Shown: piece after piece, positions 42,209-50,786 of the stretch | Numbering within the stretch: the first letter of the stretch is position 1 | How the letters are laid out: each line of letters begins with the position of its first letter | NCBI RefSeq assembly: GCF_012927325.1 | Contig: NZ_JABBGI010000002.1 | Location: 124,001 to 188,000 of the forward strand | Length of the DNA: 64,000 nucleotides | Direction: 5' to 3' | DNA from: Chryseobacterium antibioticum | Lineage (GTDB): Bacteria; Bacteroidota; Bacteroidia; Flavobacteriales; Weeksellaceae | Notes under the pieces: generated by a model | Databases searched by the model: none | What the model saw: only the letters and a program-made list of their open reading frames with translations | Told to the model about the DNA's origin: nothing | Position numbers and translations under genes: made by a program

Positions 42209-42259
42209 CAAAATTAGAAAGCCAAAATGAATAAACACAGTCCCAGTTTTGTATATTTG
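42209..42259. promoter_or_regulatory. divergent promoters of EamA exporter and MocR regulator
   Basis: TAATTTTG leftward at 42216-42209 for the exporter and TATATTTG rightward at 42252-42259 for the regulator, 20 bases before its ATG. No clear -33 elements, as expected for regulated promoters. Confidence 0.55.
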
Positions 42260-42279
42260 CATGAGCACAGTTAGAAACA

Positions 42280-43692
42280 ATGAGCAAAGAATTTATTTAT
42301 ACAGAAATTGCAGACGGAATCGCTTCACAGATCAGAAACGGAGTTCTGAAGGCAGGAGACAGGCTTCCTTCCGTAAGAATGATGTGCCAGGAGCACCATG
42401 TGAGCATGAATACAGCCAAGCGTGTATTTCTGGAACTGGAATCACAGTCTTTAATAGAATCCAAGCCGCAGTCAGGTTATTTTGTCAGCAGGCTGATGTC
42501 TGTAAAGCTCCCTCTTCCAGAAGTGAGCCGCCCATCTTTGATCGCCAATAATGATGAACCGGATGAACTGATAAGCCGCGTTTATGAGAATATGGGTAAA
42601 AAAGGAATCACTTTTTTCTCTATAGGAATTCCTTCAGGAGACCTTCTTCCACAAGCCAAGTTAAAGAAAGAAATCATCAATGCTACCCGTGAATTAAAAG
42701 ATGGCGGAACGGAATATGAGGAGCTTCAGGGAAATCTAAAACTACGGAGAATGATTGCGGTACGCTCTCTTCAATGGGGCGGAAATCTTAATGAAAATGA
42801 TCTCGTCACCACCAATGGCGGGATGAATGCCCTGTCATTCTGTCTTATGGCTTTAGGAAAACCGGGTGATACGATAGCCATTGAAAGCCCTTGCTATCCT
42901 GGAATCCTTCAACTGGCCAACGGTTTGGGTTTAAATGTACTGGAGCTTCCTACACACCCCACGACAGGTATTGAAATTGAAGCGTTGCGAAAAGTGATTC
43001 CACAGATCAATCTGTGTTTATTGATTCCAAATTTCAATTCTCCTTTGGGAAGCTGCATGCCGGACGAAAATAAAAAGGAGATCGTAAGGTTTCTCTCTGA
43101 ACATAACATTCCTTTAATAGAAGATGATGTGTATGGTGATCTCTATTTTGGTTCCAGCCGTCCGAAATGTTGTAAATCTTTTGATAAAGACGGAAATGTA
43201 TTGTACTGCAGCTCTATTTCAAAGACGCTGGCTCCGGGATATCGCGTAGGATGGATTGCCCCCGGAAAATACAAAAACAAAATTATGAAGCTGAAACTGC
43301 TCCATTCAACTTCATCAATTTCCATTGTAAACGAGGCTGTGGCTAACTTTCTAAAATCCGGCAGATATGAAAAGCACCTTCACCAGATGAGAAGGGCTCT
43401 TCAGAATAATTATCAGAATTATGTACAGACGATTGCAGACTATTTTCCTGAAGGCACCAAAACAAGCCGCCCACAGGGAGGACTTTCACTATGGGTAGAA
43501 TTTGACAAAAAGATCCGCACCACTGAACTGTATGATCTGGCGATTAAACAGAACATCAGTATTGCTCCCGGCAGGATGTTTACCCTGCAGGATCAGTTTG
43601 AAAACTGCATGCGTCTTTGCATTGGTCTTCCCTGGACGGAAGAAACCCAATTATGCCTGCAACAGGTCGGAAATCTTGCGAAGAAAATCTGA
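42280..43692 (+). CDS. MocR-type regulator (GntR helix-turn-helix fused to aminotransferase)
   Basis: 470 residues. GntR winged helix at about 5-75 (LKAGDRLPSVRMMCQEHHVSMNTAKRVFLELESQSLIESKPQSGYFV) and a fold-type I aminotransferase domain (about 110-465) with EDDVYGDLYF and the PLP-binding Lys in SSISKTLAPGYRVGWI. MocR proteins such as PdxR and GabR respond to PLP or amino acids. The divergent EamA transporter is the likely target. Confidence 0.93.
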   Translation: MSKEFIYTEIADGIASQIRNGVLKAGDRLPSVRMMCQEHHVSMNTAKRVFLELESQSLIESKPQSGYFVSRLMSVKLPLPEVSRPSLIANNDEPDELISRVYENMGKKGITFFSIGIPSGDLLPQAKLKKEIINATRELKDGGTEYEELQGNLKLRRMIAVRSLQWGGNLNENDLVTTNGGMNALSFCLMALGKPGDTIAIESPCYPGILQLANGLGLNVLELPTHPTTGIEIEALRKVIPQINLCLLIPNFNSPLGSCMPDENKKEIVRFLSEHNIPLIEDDVYGDLYFGSSRPKCCKSFDKDGNVLYCSSISKTLAPGYRVGWIAPGKYKNKIMKLKLLHSTSSISIVNEAVANFLKSGRYEKHLHQMRRALQNNYQNYVQTIADYFPEGTKTSRPQGGLSLWVEFDKKIRTTELYDLAIKQNISIAPGRMFTLQDQFENCMRLCIGLPWTEETQLCLQQVGNLAKKI

Positions 43693-43694
43693 TA

Positions 43695-44288
43695 TTATTT
43701 ATCCGGAACGAAGTTTTTTCTTGCCAGTTCCTTTCTTACGCGGCTTAGACTTTCAGGAGTGATTCCAAGGTAGGAAGCGATCATCCATTGCGGAACTCTC
43801 AGGAGAAGGTCCGGATACATTTTGATAAACTTCATGTATCTCTCTTCTGCGGTTTCGCCGAGCAGGGAGTTGATCCTGTTTTGAAGACTTCGGATATGCT
43901 TTTGCAGCAAGAAATCACTTCTTTCAATGCTGTTGGGGAACTGTTCTACCAGCTTGTTAAAGAAGTCAGGATGAAGAAACAGCACTTCTGTATCTTCCAC
44001 TGCTTCTATATAGTAAATGGATTTTTCGTTAAAATAAAGACTGCTTCGGTCAGAAATCAGCCAGCTTTCGGGAGCGAACTGTATGATGTGTTCTTTCCCG
44101 TTCTTGTCAATGGAATACATCTTCAGCAATCCTTTTTCCACAAAGAATATATGCCTGCATATTTCACCATACTGTAAAAGAAACTGATTTTTAGGTATTT
44201 TCTTTACTTCATAGTGTAAGCTGCACATGTTCACCTTTTCTATAGGAACATTGAGTACTTTAGCTAAATACGTGTTGATATTCTTCAT
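43695..44288 (-). CDS. Crp/Fnr-family regulator
   Basis: 197 residues: nucleotide-binding domain (QFLLQYGEICRHIFFVEKGLLKMYSI; about 30-125) and helix-turn-helix WMIASYLGITPESLSRVRKELARK. Resembles the Bacteroidota Crp group lacking known ligand. Its ATG overlaps the YtxJ stop by one base (TAATG), so it is the last gene of the BstA-DUF1569-YtxJ operon and may regulate thiol stress. Confidence 0.9.
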   Translation of the reverse strand: MKNINTYLAKVLNVPIEKVNMCSLHYEVKKIPKNQFLLQYGEICRHIFFVEKGLLKMYSIDKNGKEHIIQFAPESWLISDRSSLYFNEKSIYYIEAVEDTEVLFLHPDFFNKLVEQFPNSIERSDFLLQKHIRSLQNRINSLLGETAEERYMKFIKMYPDLLLRVPQWMIASYLGITPESLSRVRKELARKNFVPDK

Positions 44289-44665
44289 TATACAATCTGT
44301 CTAACGGATATATCTTCATGTGAAGAGCTGCCGACCACTTTTCCATCTTCTATAATGATTAACTGCGGGCTTTCATGTCTGATGCCAAGATCGTCAGCGA
44401 TCTTATTTGAGATCAGTCTGTGCTCCAGCAAATCCAGATAATACAAATCCGGTTTATCATTTAAACCATCTATTTCTTTTTCAAAGTTTTTCAAAACCGT
44501 TGTGCTGATGAAGCATCGTGTTGAATGTTTGAAAATAGCAATTCTATGGTGATAAGAAGCTTCTATTGCCTGGGACAGATCTTCTGAAGATTCTATTTTT
44601 TTCCAGAAAGATTTACGTTCAGGGTTTTCTTCTTTTCCTCCGAATATTTTATCAAAAAAACTCAT
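44288..44665 (-). CDS. ytxJ: YtxJ, bacillithiol-system redox-active protein
   Basis: 125 residues. FKHSTRCFIS (about 46-55) is the YtxJ (DUF2847) motif with a monothiol Cys; the fold is thioredoxin-like. In bacillithiol-producing bacteria YtxJ is proposed as a bacilliredoxin. Overlaps DUF1569 by four bases and the Crp gene by one, so it is tightly coupled in a bacillithiol-linked operon. Confidence 0.9.
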   Translation of the reverse strand: MSFFDKIFGGKEENPERKSFWKKIESSEDLSQAIEASYHHRIAIFKHSTRCFISTTVLKNFEKEIDGLNDKPDLYYLDLLEHRLISNKIADDLGIRHESPQLIIIEDGKVVGSSSHEDISVRQIV

Positions 44666-45123
44666 ACATTAAATTGTTTTAAATGATGATCAAGATGTTT
44701 GTATTCTAAAAATCCCCAGTCTTTTTCAGTCATTATACCAAATAATCTGTGGTGGTCCGGAAGCTCTTTATTTTCAGATGCGGTCCGGAAGTCCTTCAGT
44801 GTATTCAGCAGATTGGTTTTTGATCCATCAAAATCACATTCAAAATTAACGATTAGTTTTCGAAAAGTAGGCATGTTTCGGGGAATTCCGTTATTAAAGA
44901 TCTGCATTTCTATTTTGGTTGCTGCCCCTACCATCTTAAAGAAGATATTGATCTCCGGAAGTTCAATCTTCCCCAAAGCTACCTTAAGAACAAGTTCACA
45001 GTGCTTTAACATCTGAGAAACGTTCATTTGTCCCCATTTCCGGGGAGCATTTTCAGCAAGCAGGGAAATTCTCTGTACAATCTCCTCAAAATAAATTGGG
45101 TTGTGCAGACTCTTTTTTACCAC
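44662..45123 (-). CDS. DUF1569 protein (DinB-like fold)
   Basis: 153 residues. QMNVSQMLKHCELVLKVALGK and the C-terminal KHLDHHLKQF motif match DUF1569, a four-helix DinB/YfiT-like fold with His residues that could bind a metal. The family is of unknown function; the position between BstA and YtxJ suggests a role in thiol transfer. Overlaps BstA by seven bases. Confidence 0.85.
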   Translation of the reverse strand: MVKKSLHNPIYFEEIVQRISLLAENAPRKWGQMNVSQMLKHCELVLKVALGKIELPEINIFFKMVGAATKIEMQIFNNGIPRNMPTFRKLIVNFECDFDGSKTNLLNTLKDFRTASENKELPDHHRLFGIMTEKDWGFLEYKHLDHHLKQFNV

Positions 45124-45653
45124 CCTTTTTCTTTCTTCAGGTTTTCAATGTGAGCAAAATGATGATTACAATGCCAAACATAAAGGGCAAGATAGTTTCT
45201 CAGATCGTAATTCTGGTTTTGTTCAGGATGATGAAAGGTTCTTTCGAATTGTTTATTCGTAAGAGTTTTAAGCAAAGCTGCCCATCTTTGATGCGTACCC
45301 TTGATCATTCTCATGGCTGGTTTTATCGGCATATTGACGCTGTCCTGCAGTTCTGCCCATTTCGCTTCATCATAAGGTCTGATGGTAGGATTATCTTCCG
45401 TTAATGCCAATTTAAGGCGAATAAAACTGTTGATATGGCTGTCGGCAATGTGATTCACAAGCTGTCGTACCGTCCATCCACCTTCTCTGTAAGGGGTATC
45501 CAACTGATCATCAGAGAGGTCTTCTATTAAGTTTTTAAGCTTTTCAGGAAAGTTTTTGATGACTTTAATATACTCATCAAGTTTGATATCGCAGATGTTC
45601 TCAGGCTGTTGGTACTCACCTATTGGAAACCTCTTCTGTTCTAAGTTGCTCAT
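45117..45653 (-). CDS. bstA: bacillithiol S-transferase (YfiT/BstA-type DinB)
   Basis: 178 residues with the BstA signature: YREGGWTVRQLVNHIADSHINSFIRLKLALTEDNPTIRPYDEAKWAEL and the metal-binding His residues in NHIADSH and YVWHCNHHFAHI. It conjugates bacillithiol to electrophiles in detoxification. First gene of the operon with DUF1569, YtxJ and Crp. Bacillithiol synthesis occurs in several Bacteroidota; the biosynthetic genes are not in this window. Confidence 0.88.
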   Translation of the reverse strand: MSNLEQKRFPIGEYQQPENICDIKLDEYIKVIKNFPEKLKNLIEDLSDDQLDTPYREGGWTVRQLVNHIADSHINSFIRLKLALTEDNPTIRPYDEAKWAELQDSVNMPIKPAMRMIKGTHQRWAALLKTLTNKQFERTFHHPEQNQNYDLRNYLALYVWHCNHHFAHIENLKKEKGW

Positions 45654-45819
45654 TGTACTCGTTTTATTTTTTTAATGTCGCAGTTTTATCCGGTTATTAA
45701 TTTTTGGACAATTTTTTAAATGCCGTGAATGTAAATTTATCAAAAATCAAAGAATTTAAAATGAAAAAAACATTAATTTATTGATTATAATTTATAAAAT
45801 ATTGAAGTATTGAGGTCTA

Positions 45820-45850
45820 AAAAAAGCTTCAATTCTATTAAAATTGAAGC
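45820..45850 (-). terminator. terminator of the DEAD-box helicase
   Basis: GCTTCAATT (45826-45834) pairs with AATTGAAGC (45842-45850), then six or more T on the minus strand. Confidence 0.85.
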
Positions 45851-45872
45851 CTTTATTATTTAAATTCATGCA

Positions 45873-47015
45873 TTAATATCCATGCAAATCAATACCCTCT
45901 GTTCTCTGTAAAGTTACTTTCTTCCCCATTTTCTTTTGAATCACTCTGAAATGCTGCAGTTCATCATCCGTTAGAATATTGATAGCCGTTCCTTTTTCGT
46001 TCGCACGACCCGTTCTACCAATACGGTGAATATAGTCTAAAGGAGAACGCGGCAATTCATAATTAATGACGCAAGGTAAAGACTCGATGTGAATCCCACG
46101 CCCAATTAAGTCTGTAGCCACTAAGATCTGAGCCCCATTTACTTTAAATTCTTCTAAATTATTTCGACGTGCGCCTTGCGATTTCTGACTGTGAATAGCT
46201 ACTGCCTTAATTTTATTTTTTTTGAGTTTTTCTACCAAATTATCGGCAGATCTTGTAGAGGAAACAAAGATTAAGGCTTTTTCAACTTTCTTTTCTTTAA
46301 TTAAATACCGTAAAAAAGGACCTTTATTTTCCGGTGAAACGTGATAAGCCAGCTGTTCTATATGATCAATTTCAACTTCATCCTTTTTGATTTCAATTAT
46401 TGTAGGATTAATTGATAAACGCTCCTTCATTTCAGCAACTTTATCATTTAAGGTAGCCGAAAACAGAGTCGTTTGTTTGATGACAGGCATCAGAGCGAAA
46501 AGTTTATTCATTTCTTCTCCAAAACCTAACTGAAACATTTTATCCGCTTCATCAATTACTAAATGCTGAATTCCTGAAATACTCAACGCATTATGATCAA
46601 TTAAATCCAATAAACGGCCCGGTGTTGCGATAAGAACTTCGACCCCAAACATTCCTTTCATCTGCGGATTGATAGAAACCCCTCCATAAACAGCCATTGT
46701 GCGAATCTCACGCTTTAGATTTTCTGTGAAAGCCTTGAAAACTCCATCAATCTGAATGGCCAGCTCACGTGTAGGAACCAATATTAAAACATGAACATTA
46801 CGATCTTTTTTAACTTCTGCATTCTGTAATTTCTCTAAAATAGGCATGACAAAACAAGCCGTTTTTCCGGAACCTGTCTGGGCAATTCCCATCAAATCTT
46901 TCCCTTGCAAAATAACAGGAATAGCCTGCTCTTGAATTGGGAATGGCTTTAAATACCCTAATTTGTTGACAGAATGAATAATATTGTGTGATAATCCTAA
47001 CGACTCAAATGACAT
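45873..47015 (-). CDS. DEAD-box RNA helicase
   Basis: 380 residues, the two RecA domains without a long tail. Q-motif (FPIQEQAIPVIL), Walker A AQTGSGKT (about 46-53), PTREL, DEAD box VIDEADKMF, SAT (FSATLND) and motif VI HRIGRTGR. Likely remodels RNA in ribosome assembly or cold response; it resembles the RhlE group. Monocistronic with a strong terminator. Confidence 0.93.
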   Translation of the reverse strand: MSFESLGLSHNIIHSVNKLGYLKPFPIQEQAIPVILQGKDLMGIAQTGSGKTACFVMPILEKLQNAEVKKDRNVHVLILVPTRELAIQIDGVFKAFTENLKREIRTMAVYGGVSINPQMKGMFGVEVLIATPGRLLDLIDHNALSISGIQHLVIDEADKMFQLGFGEEMNKLFALMPVIKQTTLFSATLNDKVAEMKERLSINPTIIEIKKDEVEIDHIEQLAYHVSPENKGPFLRYLIKEKKVEKALIFVSSTRSADNLVEKLKKNKIKAVAIHSQKSQGARRNNLEEFKVNGAQILVATDLIGRGIHIESLPCVINYELPRSPLDYIHRIGRTGRANEKGTAINILTDDELQHFRVIQKKMGKKVTLQRTEGIDLHGY

Positions 47016-47144
47016 AAAATACTTATTTACTGCAAAGATAAGCTATTGATATTTGGTTTAAAATTTTATATTGCCGATTTGTCCGATAATTCAATTTTGG
47101 ACAATTTTTTGAGTATTTTTATCCAAAATTCGAGAAATCTTAAT

Positions 47145-47750
47145 ATGAAAAAAGCGTTAATAATCGTAGATGTACAGAATGATTTCTGTGAAGGCGGCGC
47201 ATTGGCAGTTCCGGAAGCAAATGAAGTGATTCCTTATATCAATCTTCTGATGGAAGAAAATGAATATGACCAGATCGTCCTTACTCAAGACTGGCATCCT
47301 GCTGATCACAAAAGTTTTGCCAGCAATAATAACAGAAAAGTAGGAGAAAGCATTATTCTGAACGGTGTTCCACAGTTTATGTGGCCGGATCATTGTGTTC
47401 AGGGAACTTTCGGAGCAGAATTCCATAAAGATCTGAACAGAGATAAAGTAACCCATATTATTCAAAAGGGAAAAAATACGGAAATCGACAGTTACAGTGG
47501 TTTTCAGGACAATAATCATTTTATGAAAACAGGGCTAGATGATTTCTTAAAATACCACGACATCCAGTTGCTTGAAATCGTAGGACTTGCCCTGGATTAC
47601 TGTGTAAAATTCACATGTACGGATGCTATTGCAAACGGCTATATTACGTGCCTCCATTTCAACGGAACCAAAGCCGTTAATGTGAAGCCTGATAATGGCA
47701 GAGATGCTATTTATGATTTAATCCAAAAAGGGATTACGGTTCTGGGATAG
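47145..47750 (+). CDS. pncA: nicotinamidase
   Basis: 201 residues. Catalytic triad Asp in VDVQNDFCEGGAL, Lys in IQKGKNTEIDSYSGF and Cys in GLALDYCVKFT; DWHPADHKSF supplies the metal-site Asp and His residues. It converts nicotinamide to nicotinate in NAD salvage. The ATG at 47145 is chosen over upstream in-frame codons because it starts MKKALIIVDVQNDF. An inverted repeat AATTTTGGA/TCCAAAATT (47093-47101, 47122-47130) lies just upstream. Confidence 0.93.
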   Translation: MKKALIIVDVQNDFCEGGALAVPEANEVIPYINLLMEENEYDQIVLTQDWHPADHKSFASNNNRKVGESIILNGVPQFMWPDHCVQGTFGAEFHKDLNRDKVTHIIQKGKNTEIDSYSGFQDNNHFMKTGLDDFLKYHDIQLLEIVGLALDYCVKFTCTDAIANGYITCLHFNGTKAVNVKPDNGRDAIYDLIQKGITVLG

Positions 47751-47790
47751 GCCTTTTTTAGTGATTGGGATAGAACGTATAACTTTTTTT

Positions 47791-47844
47791 AACTACCCCG
47801 TCTTTTTGCTTTGCAAAAATCCACACTTCATGGAAGGGTAATTA
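47791..47844 (+). repeat. dispersed ACTACCCCGTC element, copy 3
   Basis: AACTACCCCGTCTTTTTG at 47791-47808, hairpin TTTTTGCTTTGCAAAAA, then CTTCATGGAAGGGTAATT. Same structure as at 17264-17317 and 26975-27034. Located between pncA and the terminator at 47893. Confidence 0.65.
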
Positions 47845-47892
47845 GGGTCGATATAAGCTTACTTTAATTAGAAAGGCTTCATACAAATAAAC

Positions 47893-47927
47893 AAAAAAGC
47901 GCAGAAATAAAATTTCTGCGCTTTTTT
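47893..47927. terminator. bidirectional terminator between pncA and pseudouridine synthase
   Basis: 16-bp perfect arms (47893-47908, 47912-47927; core GCGCAGAAAT/ATTTCTGCGC) around three bases, with A- and T-runs on the outside so it works both ways. Confidence 0.9.
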
Positions 47928-47952
47928 AATACTTATAATTCTCTTTAAATGA

Positions 47953-49137
47953 TTAAAGCATTTTAAGATTATTAACTTCTAGTTCTGTAAGGATTCTCCA
48001 GTGTCCACGTTTGATATTCTTCTTTGTCAATCCGGCAAACATCACTCTGTCTAAAGTTTCCACTTCATATCCAAGTCTTTGGAAAATTCTTCTGATTACA
48101 CGGTTCCATCCACTGTGAATTTCAATTCCAAGTTCATTTTTAGGTTTACCTTCAATGAATGAAATCTGATCTACTAGCGCGATTCCTTCATCAAGACGAA
48201 TTCCTTCTACGATAAGTCTCATATCTTCATTGGTCAGTTTTTTATCCAGTGTCACATGATAGATTTTTTTGGCATCAAAAGAAGGATGCGTCAGCTTTTT
48301 AGTCATGTGTCCGTCATTCGTTAAAAGAATAACTCCAGTTGTAGAACGGTCCAGTCTTCCGACAGGGAAAAGGCGGTACGGTGATGCATTGGCTACCAGA
48401 TCCATTACGGTTTTTCTCGCTTTGTCATCTTTAGTGGTAGAAATATACCCTTTCGGTTTATTTAAAAGCACGTATACCGGTTTTTCAGGCGTAATACCCT
48501 GTCCGTCAAAAACTACTTTGTCAGTCTTTTGAACCTGATATCCCATTTCATTCACTACCACTCCATTTACTTCTACCAGCCCCTGCGTGATCAGTTCGTC
48601 AGCTTCTCTTCTGCTGCAAATTCCTGAGTTGGCGATATACTTATTAAGACGGATGGTATCTTTATGAACATCTTTTTCAATCTTGTTTAACCTTCTTTTC
48701 TGTACAAAAGACCTTGCCTTATCTTCATTTTTGTCATCTGCACTTGATGGTCTTCTTCCATATTTCAAACTGCCTCTTTCATACTTGTCTCTGGTGCCAA
48801 AACTCTTTCCATCTCTTTTTGGAGCCGGTTTACCGAAAGTCTTTCTCTCACGTCCTTCATTTGCATTGGTGATGTATGCTCTACTCTCAGTTTTCGAACC
48901 TGGATCTTCATCTCTGCTCTTAGAACTTTCTTCACTTTTTTTGAAAGGTTTCTGTTCAAACTTTGAATTGTTTCCTTTTGGGTCAAAATTTCTTTCGCCA
49001 GCTTTAGGAAAAGGTTTCTTAAAAGGTTTTGATCCTGAAGAATTTCCAGATCTAGAAGCGCGAGAATCATCAGAATTTTTTCTTGTTGAAATTCTTGGTC
49101 TTTTTGGTCTTTCTGAATTATTATTATCTCTGCTCAT
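47953..49137 (-). CDS. RsuA-family pseudouridine synthase (RluB-like) with long basic N-terminus
   Basis: 394 residues. A low-complexity Ser/Lys/Arg/Asn-rich N-terminus (about 1-160, repeats of KPFKKPF-, SGNSSGS-type) precedes an S4 RNA-binding domain (IRLNKYIANSGICSRREADELITQGLVEVNG, about 165-200) and the synthase core with GRLDRSTTGVILLTNDG (catalytic Asp) . It modifies uridine in 23S or 16S rRNA. The disordered extension is common in Bacteroidota and presumably binds RNA. Confidence 0.9.
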   Translation of the reverse strand: MSRDNNNSERPKRPRISTRKNSDDSRASRSGNSSGSKPFKKPFPKAGERNFDPKGNNSKFEQKPFKKSEESSKSRDEDPGSKTESRAYITNANEGRERKTFGKPAPKRDGKSFGTRDKYERGSLKYGRRPSSADDKNEDKARSFVQKRRLNKIEKDVHKDTIRLNKYIANSGICSRREADELITQGLVEVNGVVVNEMGYQVQKTDKVVFDGQGITPEKPVYVLLNKPKGYISTTKDDKARKTVMDLVANASPYRLFPVGRLDRSTTGVILLTNDGHMTKKLTHPSFDAKKIYHVTLDKKLTNEDMRLIVEGIRLDEGIALVDQISFIEGKPKNELGIEIHSGWNRVIRRIFQRLGYEVETLDRVMFAGLTKKNIKRGHWRILTELEVNNLKML

Positions 49138-49151
49138 TCTAAAAATTTTTG

Positions 49152-49200
49152 CAAAGATAGTAATTTAGTTACGAGTTAGAAATTAAGAATCATAACTTTG
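49152..49200. promoter_or_regulatory. divergent promoters of the pseudouridine synthase and aroB
   Basis: TATCTTTG leftward at 49159-49152 (15 bases before the ATG) and TAACTTTG rightward at 49193-49200. The rightward -7 contains the TTG at 49198, which therefore cannot start aroB. Confidence 0.6.
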
Positions 49201-49239
49201 CACAATAGTTTTATTTTAATTTTAAAGAAACCCCCGATA

Positions 49240-50286
49240 ATGATAACAATATTAAACGATGATTTTTCTCAATTAAACACCTTCCTGCATGAAAAATCTT
49301 TCAGTAAGATCTTTATTTTAGTTGATGAAAATACCCATGAATATTGTCTTCCGGTTCTTTTAGGTAACATGGAAACAGACTTAGGCTTTGAAATTTTAGA
49401 GATCGAAGCTGGTGAAGAAATGAAAAATATCCAGACGGCCAACCAGCTTTGGGAGATCCTGACAGAGATGCAGGCCGACAGAAAGGCACTTGTCATCAAT
49501 CTAGGAGGCGGTGTGATTACAGATATGGGTGGTTTTATTTCATCTACTTATAAGAGAGGAATTTCGTTCATCAATATCCCTACTACCCTTTTATCGATGT
49601 GTGACGCCTCTATTGGCGGGAAAACCGGAATCGATTTAATGAACTATAAAAATATGGTGGGAACTTTTGCCTTCCCGGAGCAGATCTTTATTTACCCTAA
49701 ATTTTTAGAAACGCTTCCGTTTAAAGAATTGCGCAGTGGTTTTGCAGAAATGCTGAAACATGGCCTTATCGCTGACAAGGCACATTGGGAAAGCCTTATT
49801 CAGATTCATAAACTGGAGGTAGAAACAATAGTTCCCCATATCCAGACTTCTATGGATATCAAGCAGGATGTGGTGGAGAAAGATTTTCATGAAAGAAATA
49901 TCAGAAAAACGTTGAACTTTGGGCATACAATCGGGCATTCTGTAGAAAGTCTTTGTCTAAGTCAGGGAAATCCTATCCTTCACGGTGAAGCCGTAGCCAT
50001 GGGAATGATTTGCGAAGCTCATCTGGCTTATCTTGAAGACCTTATCAGTGAACAGAACGCAACATCTATTATTGAAAACCTTCAGAGATACTATCCTTAC
50101 CTTGATATAAGTGACTTTACAGACGAAAGTATTACAGCTCTTCTACTTAATGATAAAAAGAATACGGATAGTAAAATCAATTTCTCTCTGCTTTCAGGGA
50201 TAGGTTCATGTACGTATGATCACCAGTGCAGTCAGGAAAACATCCTGAAATCTTTGGAGTTCTACAGAAAACTCAATGATTTATAA
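49240..50286 (+). CDS. aroB: 3-dehydroquinate synthase
   Basis: 348 residues. NAD-binding glycine-rich NLGGGVITDMGGFISSTYKRGI, then PTTLLSMCDASIGGKTGID, the zinc-ligand region ELRSGFAEMLKHG and RKTLNFGHTIGHSVE, and HGEAVAMGM. It converts DAHP to 3-dehydroquinate in the shikimate pathway. The ATG at 49240 fits the N-terminus; the frame opens earlier but in the promoter. Alone, not in a shikimate cluster. Confidence 0.95.
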   Translation: MITILNDDFSQLNTFLHEKSFSKIFILVDENTHEYCLPVLLGNMETDLGFEILEIEAGEEMKNIQTANQLWEILTEMQADRKALVINLGGGVITDMGGFISSTYKRGISFINIPTTLLSMCDASIGGKTGIDLMNYKNMVGTFAFPEQIFIYPKFLETLPFKELRSGFAEMLKHGLIADKAHWESLIQIHKLEVETIVPHIQTSMDIKQDVVEKDFHERNIRKTLNFGHTIGHSVESLCLSQGNPILHGEAVAMGMICEAHLAYLEDLISEQNATSIIENLQRYYPYLDISDFTDESITALLLNDKKNTDSKINFSLLSGIGSCTYDHQCSQENILKSLEFYRKLNDL

Positions 50287-50680
50287 CTTAAATTAGAAAT
50301 AGTAACGATACAGTTTGTCCCGGAATAAGTTGATATATGGTCAATTTGTTCCGGGACATCTATTATAGTCAATTCTTATCTGCTCTTTTCCTTTGTAAGT
50401 ATTAATCGTTTTTGTTGTAAAAATAAGCAGGCTCCTCCACAACAACCAAACTATATCTATTTTAAGTCTATTTATAATATATTATAATGAAAAGTATGAT
50501 GATTTAAGGTTATTTCCACGTCATTCTCATATAATTCAAGTTGCTTTTGGAAAGGGTTTAATTTATATTATTTCTAAACAAACGTTTATTTTAATTTATA
50601 AAATATTGACAATCATATTGTTGAAATAAAAATCACTTCTATTTTCAATAATTTCACTACTGACTTTTATCATGTTATTC
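50287..50680. other. AT-rich gap before the beta-barrel array
   Basis: No ORF. A long-loop dyad TGTCCCGGAA (50316-50325) / TTCCGGGACA (50349-50358) lies 30 bases after aroB; it has no T-run, so it is a poor terminator and may be regulatory. The rest is AT-rich up to the sigma-54-like element at 50687. Confidence 0.45.
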
Positions 50681-50686
50681 ATTTTT

Positions 50687-50700
50687 GGCAAGCAATTTGA
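50687..50700 (+). promoter_or_regulatory. sigma-54-like -24/-12 element before barrel gene 1
   Basis: TTTTTGG at -24 (GG 50687-50688), ten bases, then GA (50699-50700) where GC is usual: TGGCAAGCAATTTGA. A start near 50711 would put a GTCAAAC/GTTTGAC hairpin (50713-50737) at the 5' end of the message and leave about 75 bases of leader. Confidence 0.5.
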
Positions 50701-50786
50701 AAGATACTCTGCGTCAAACTCAGTAGTAAGGTTTGACGGTAGTAAAATTTAAAATTAGAAATAGTAAATATTAAAAAATTAAAGTT

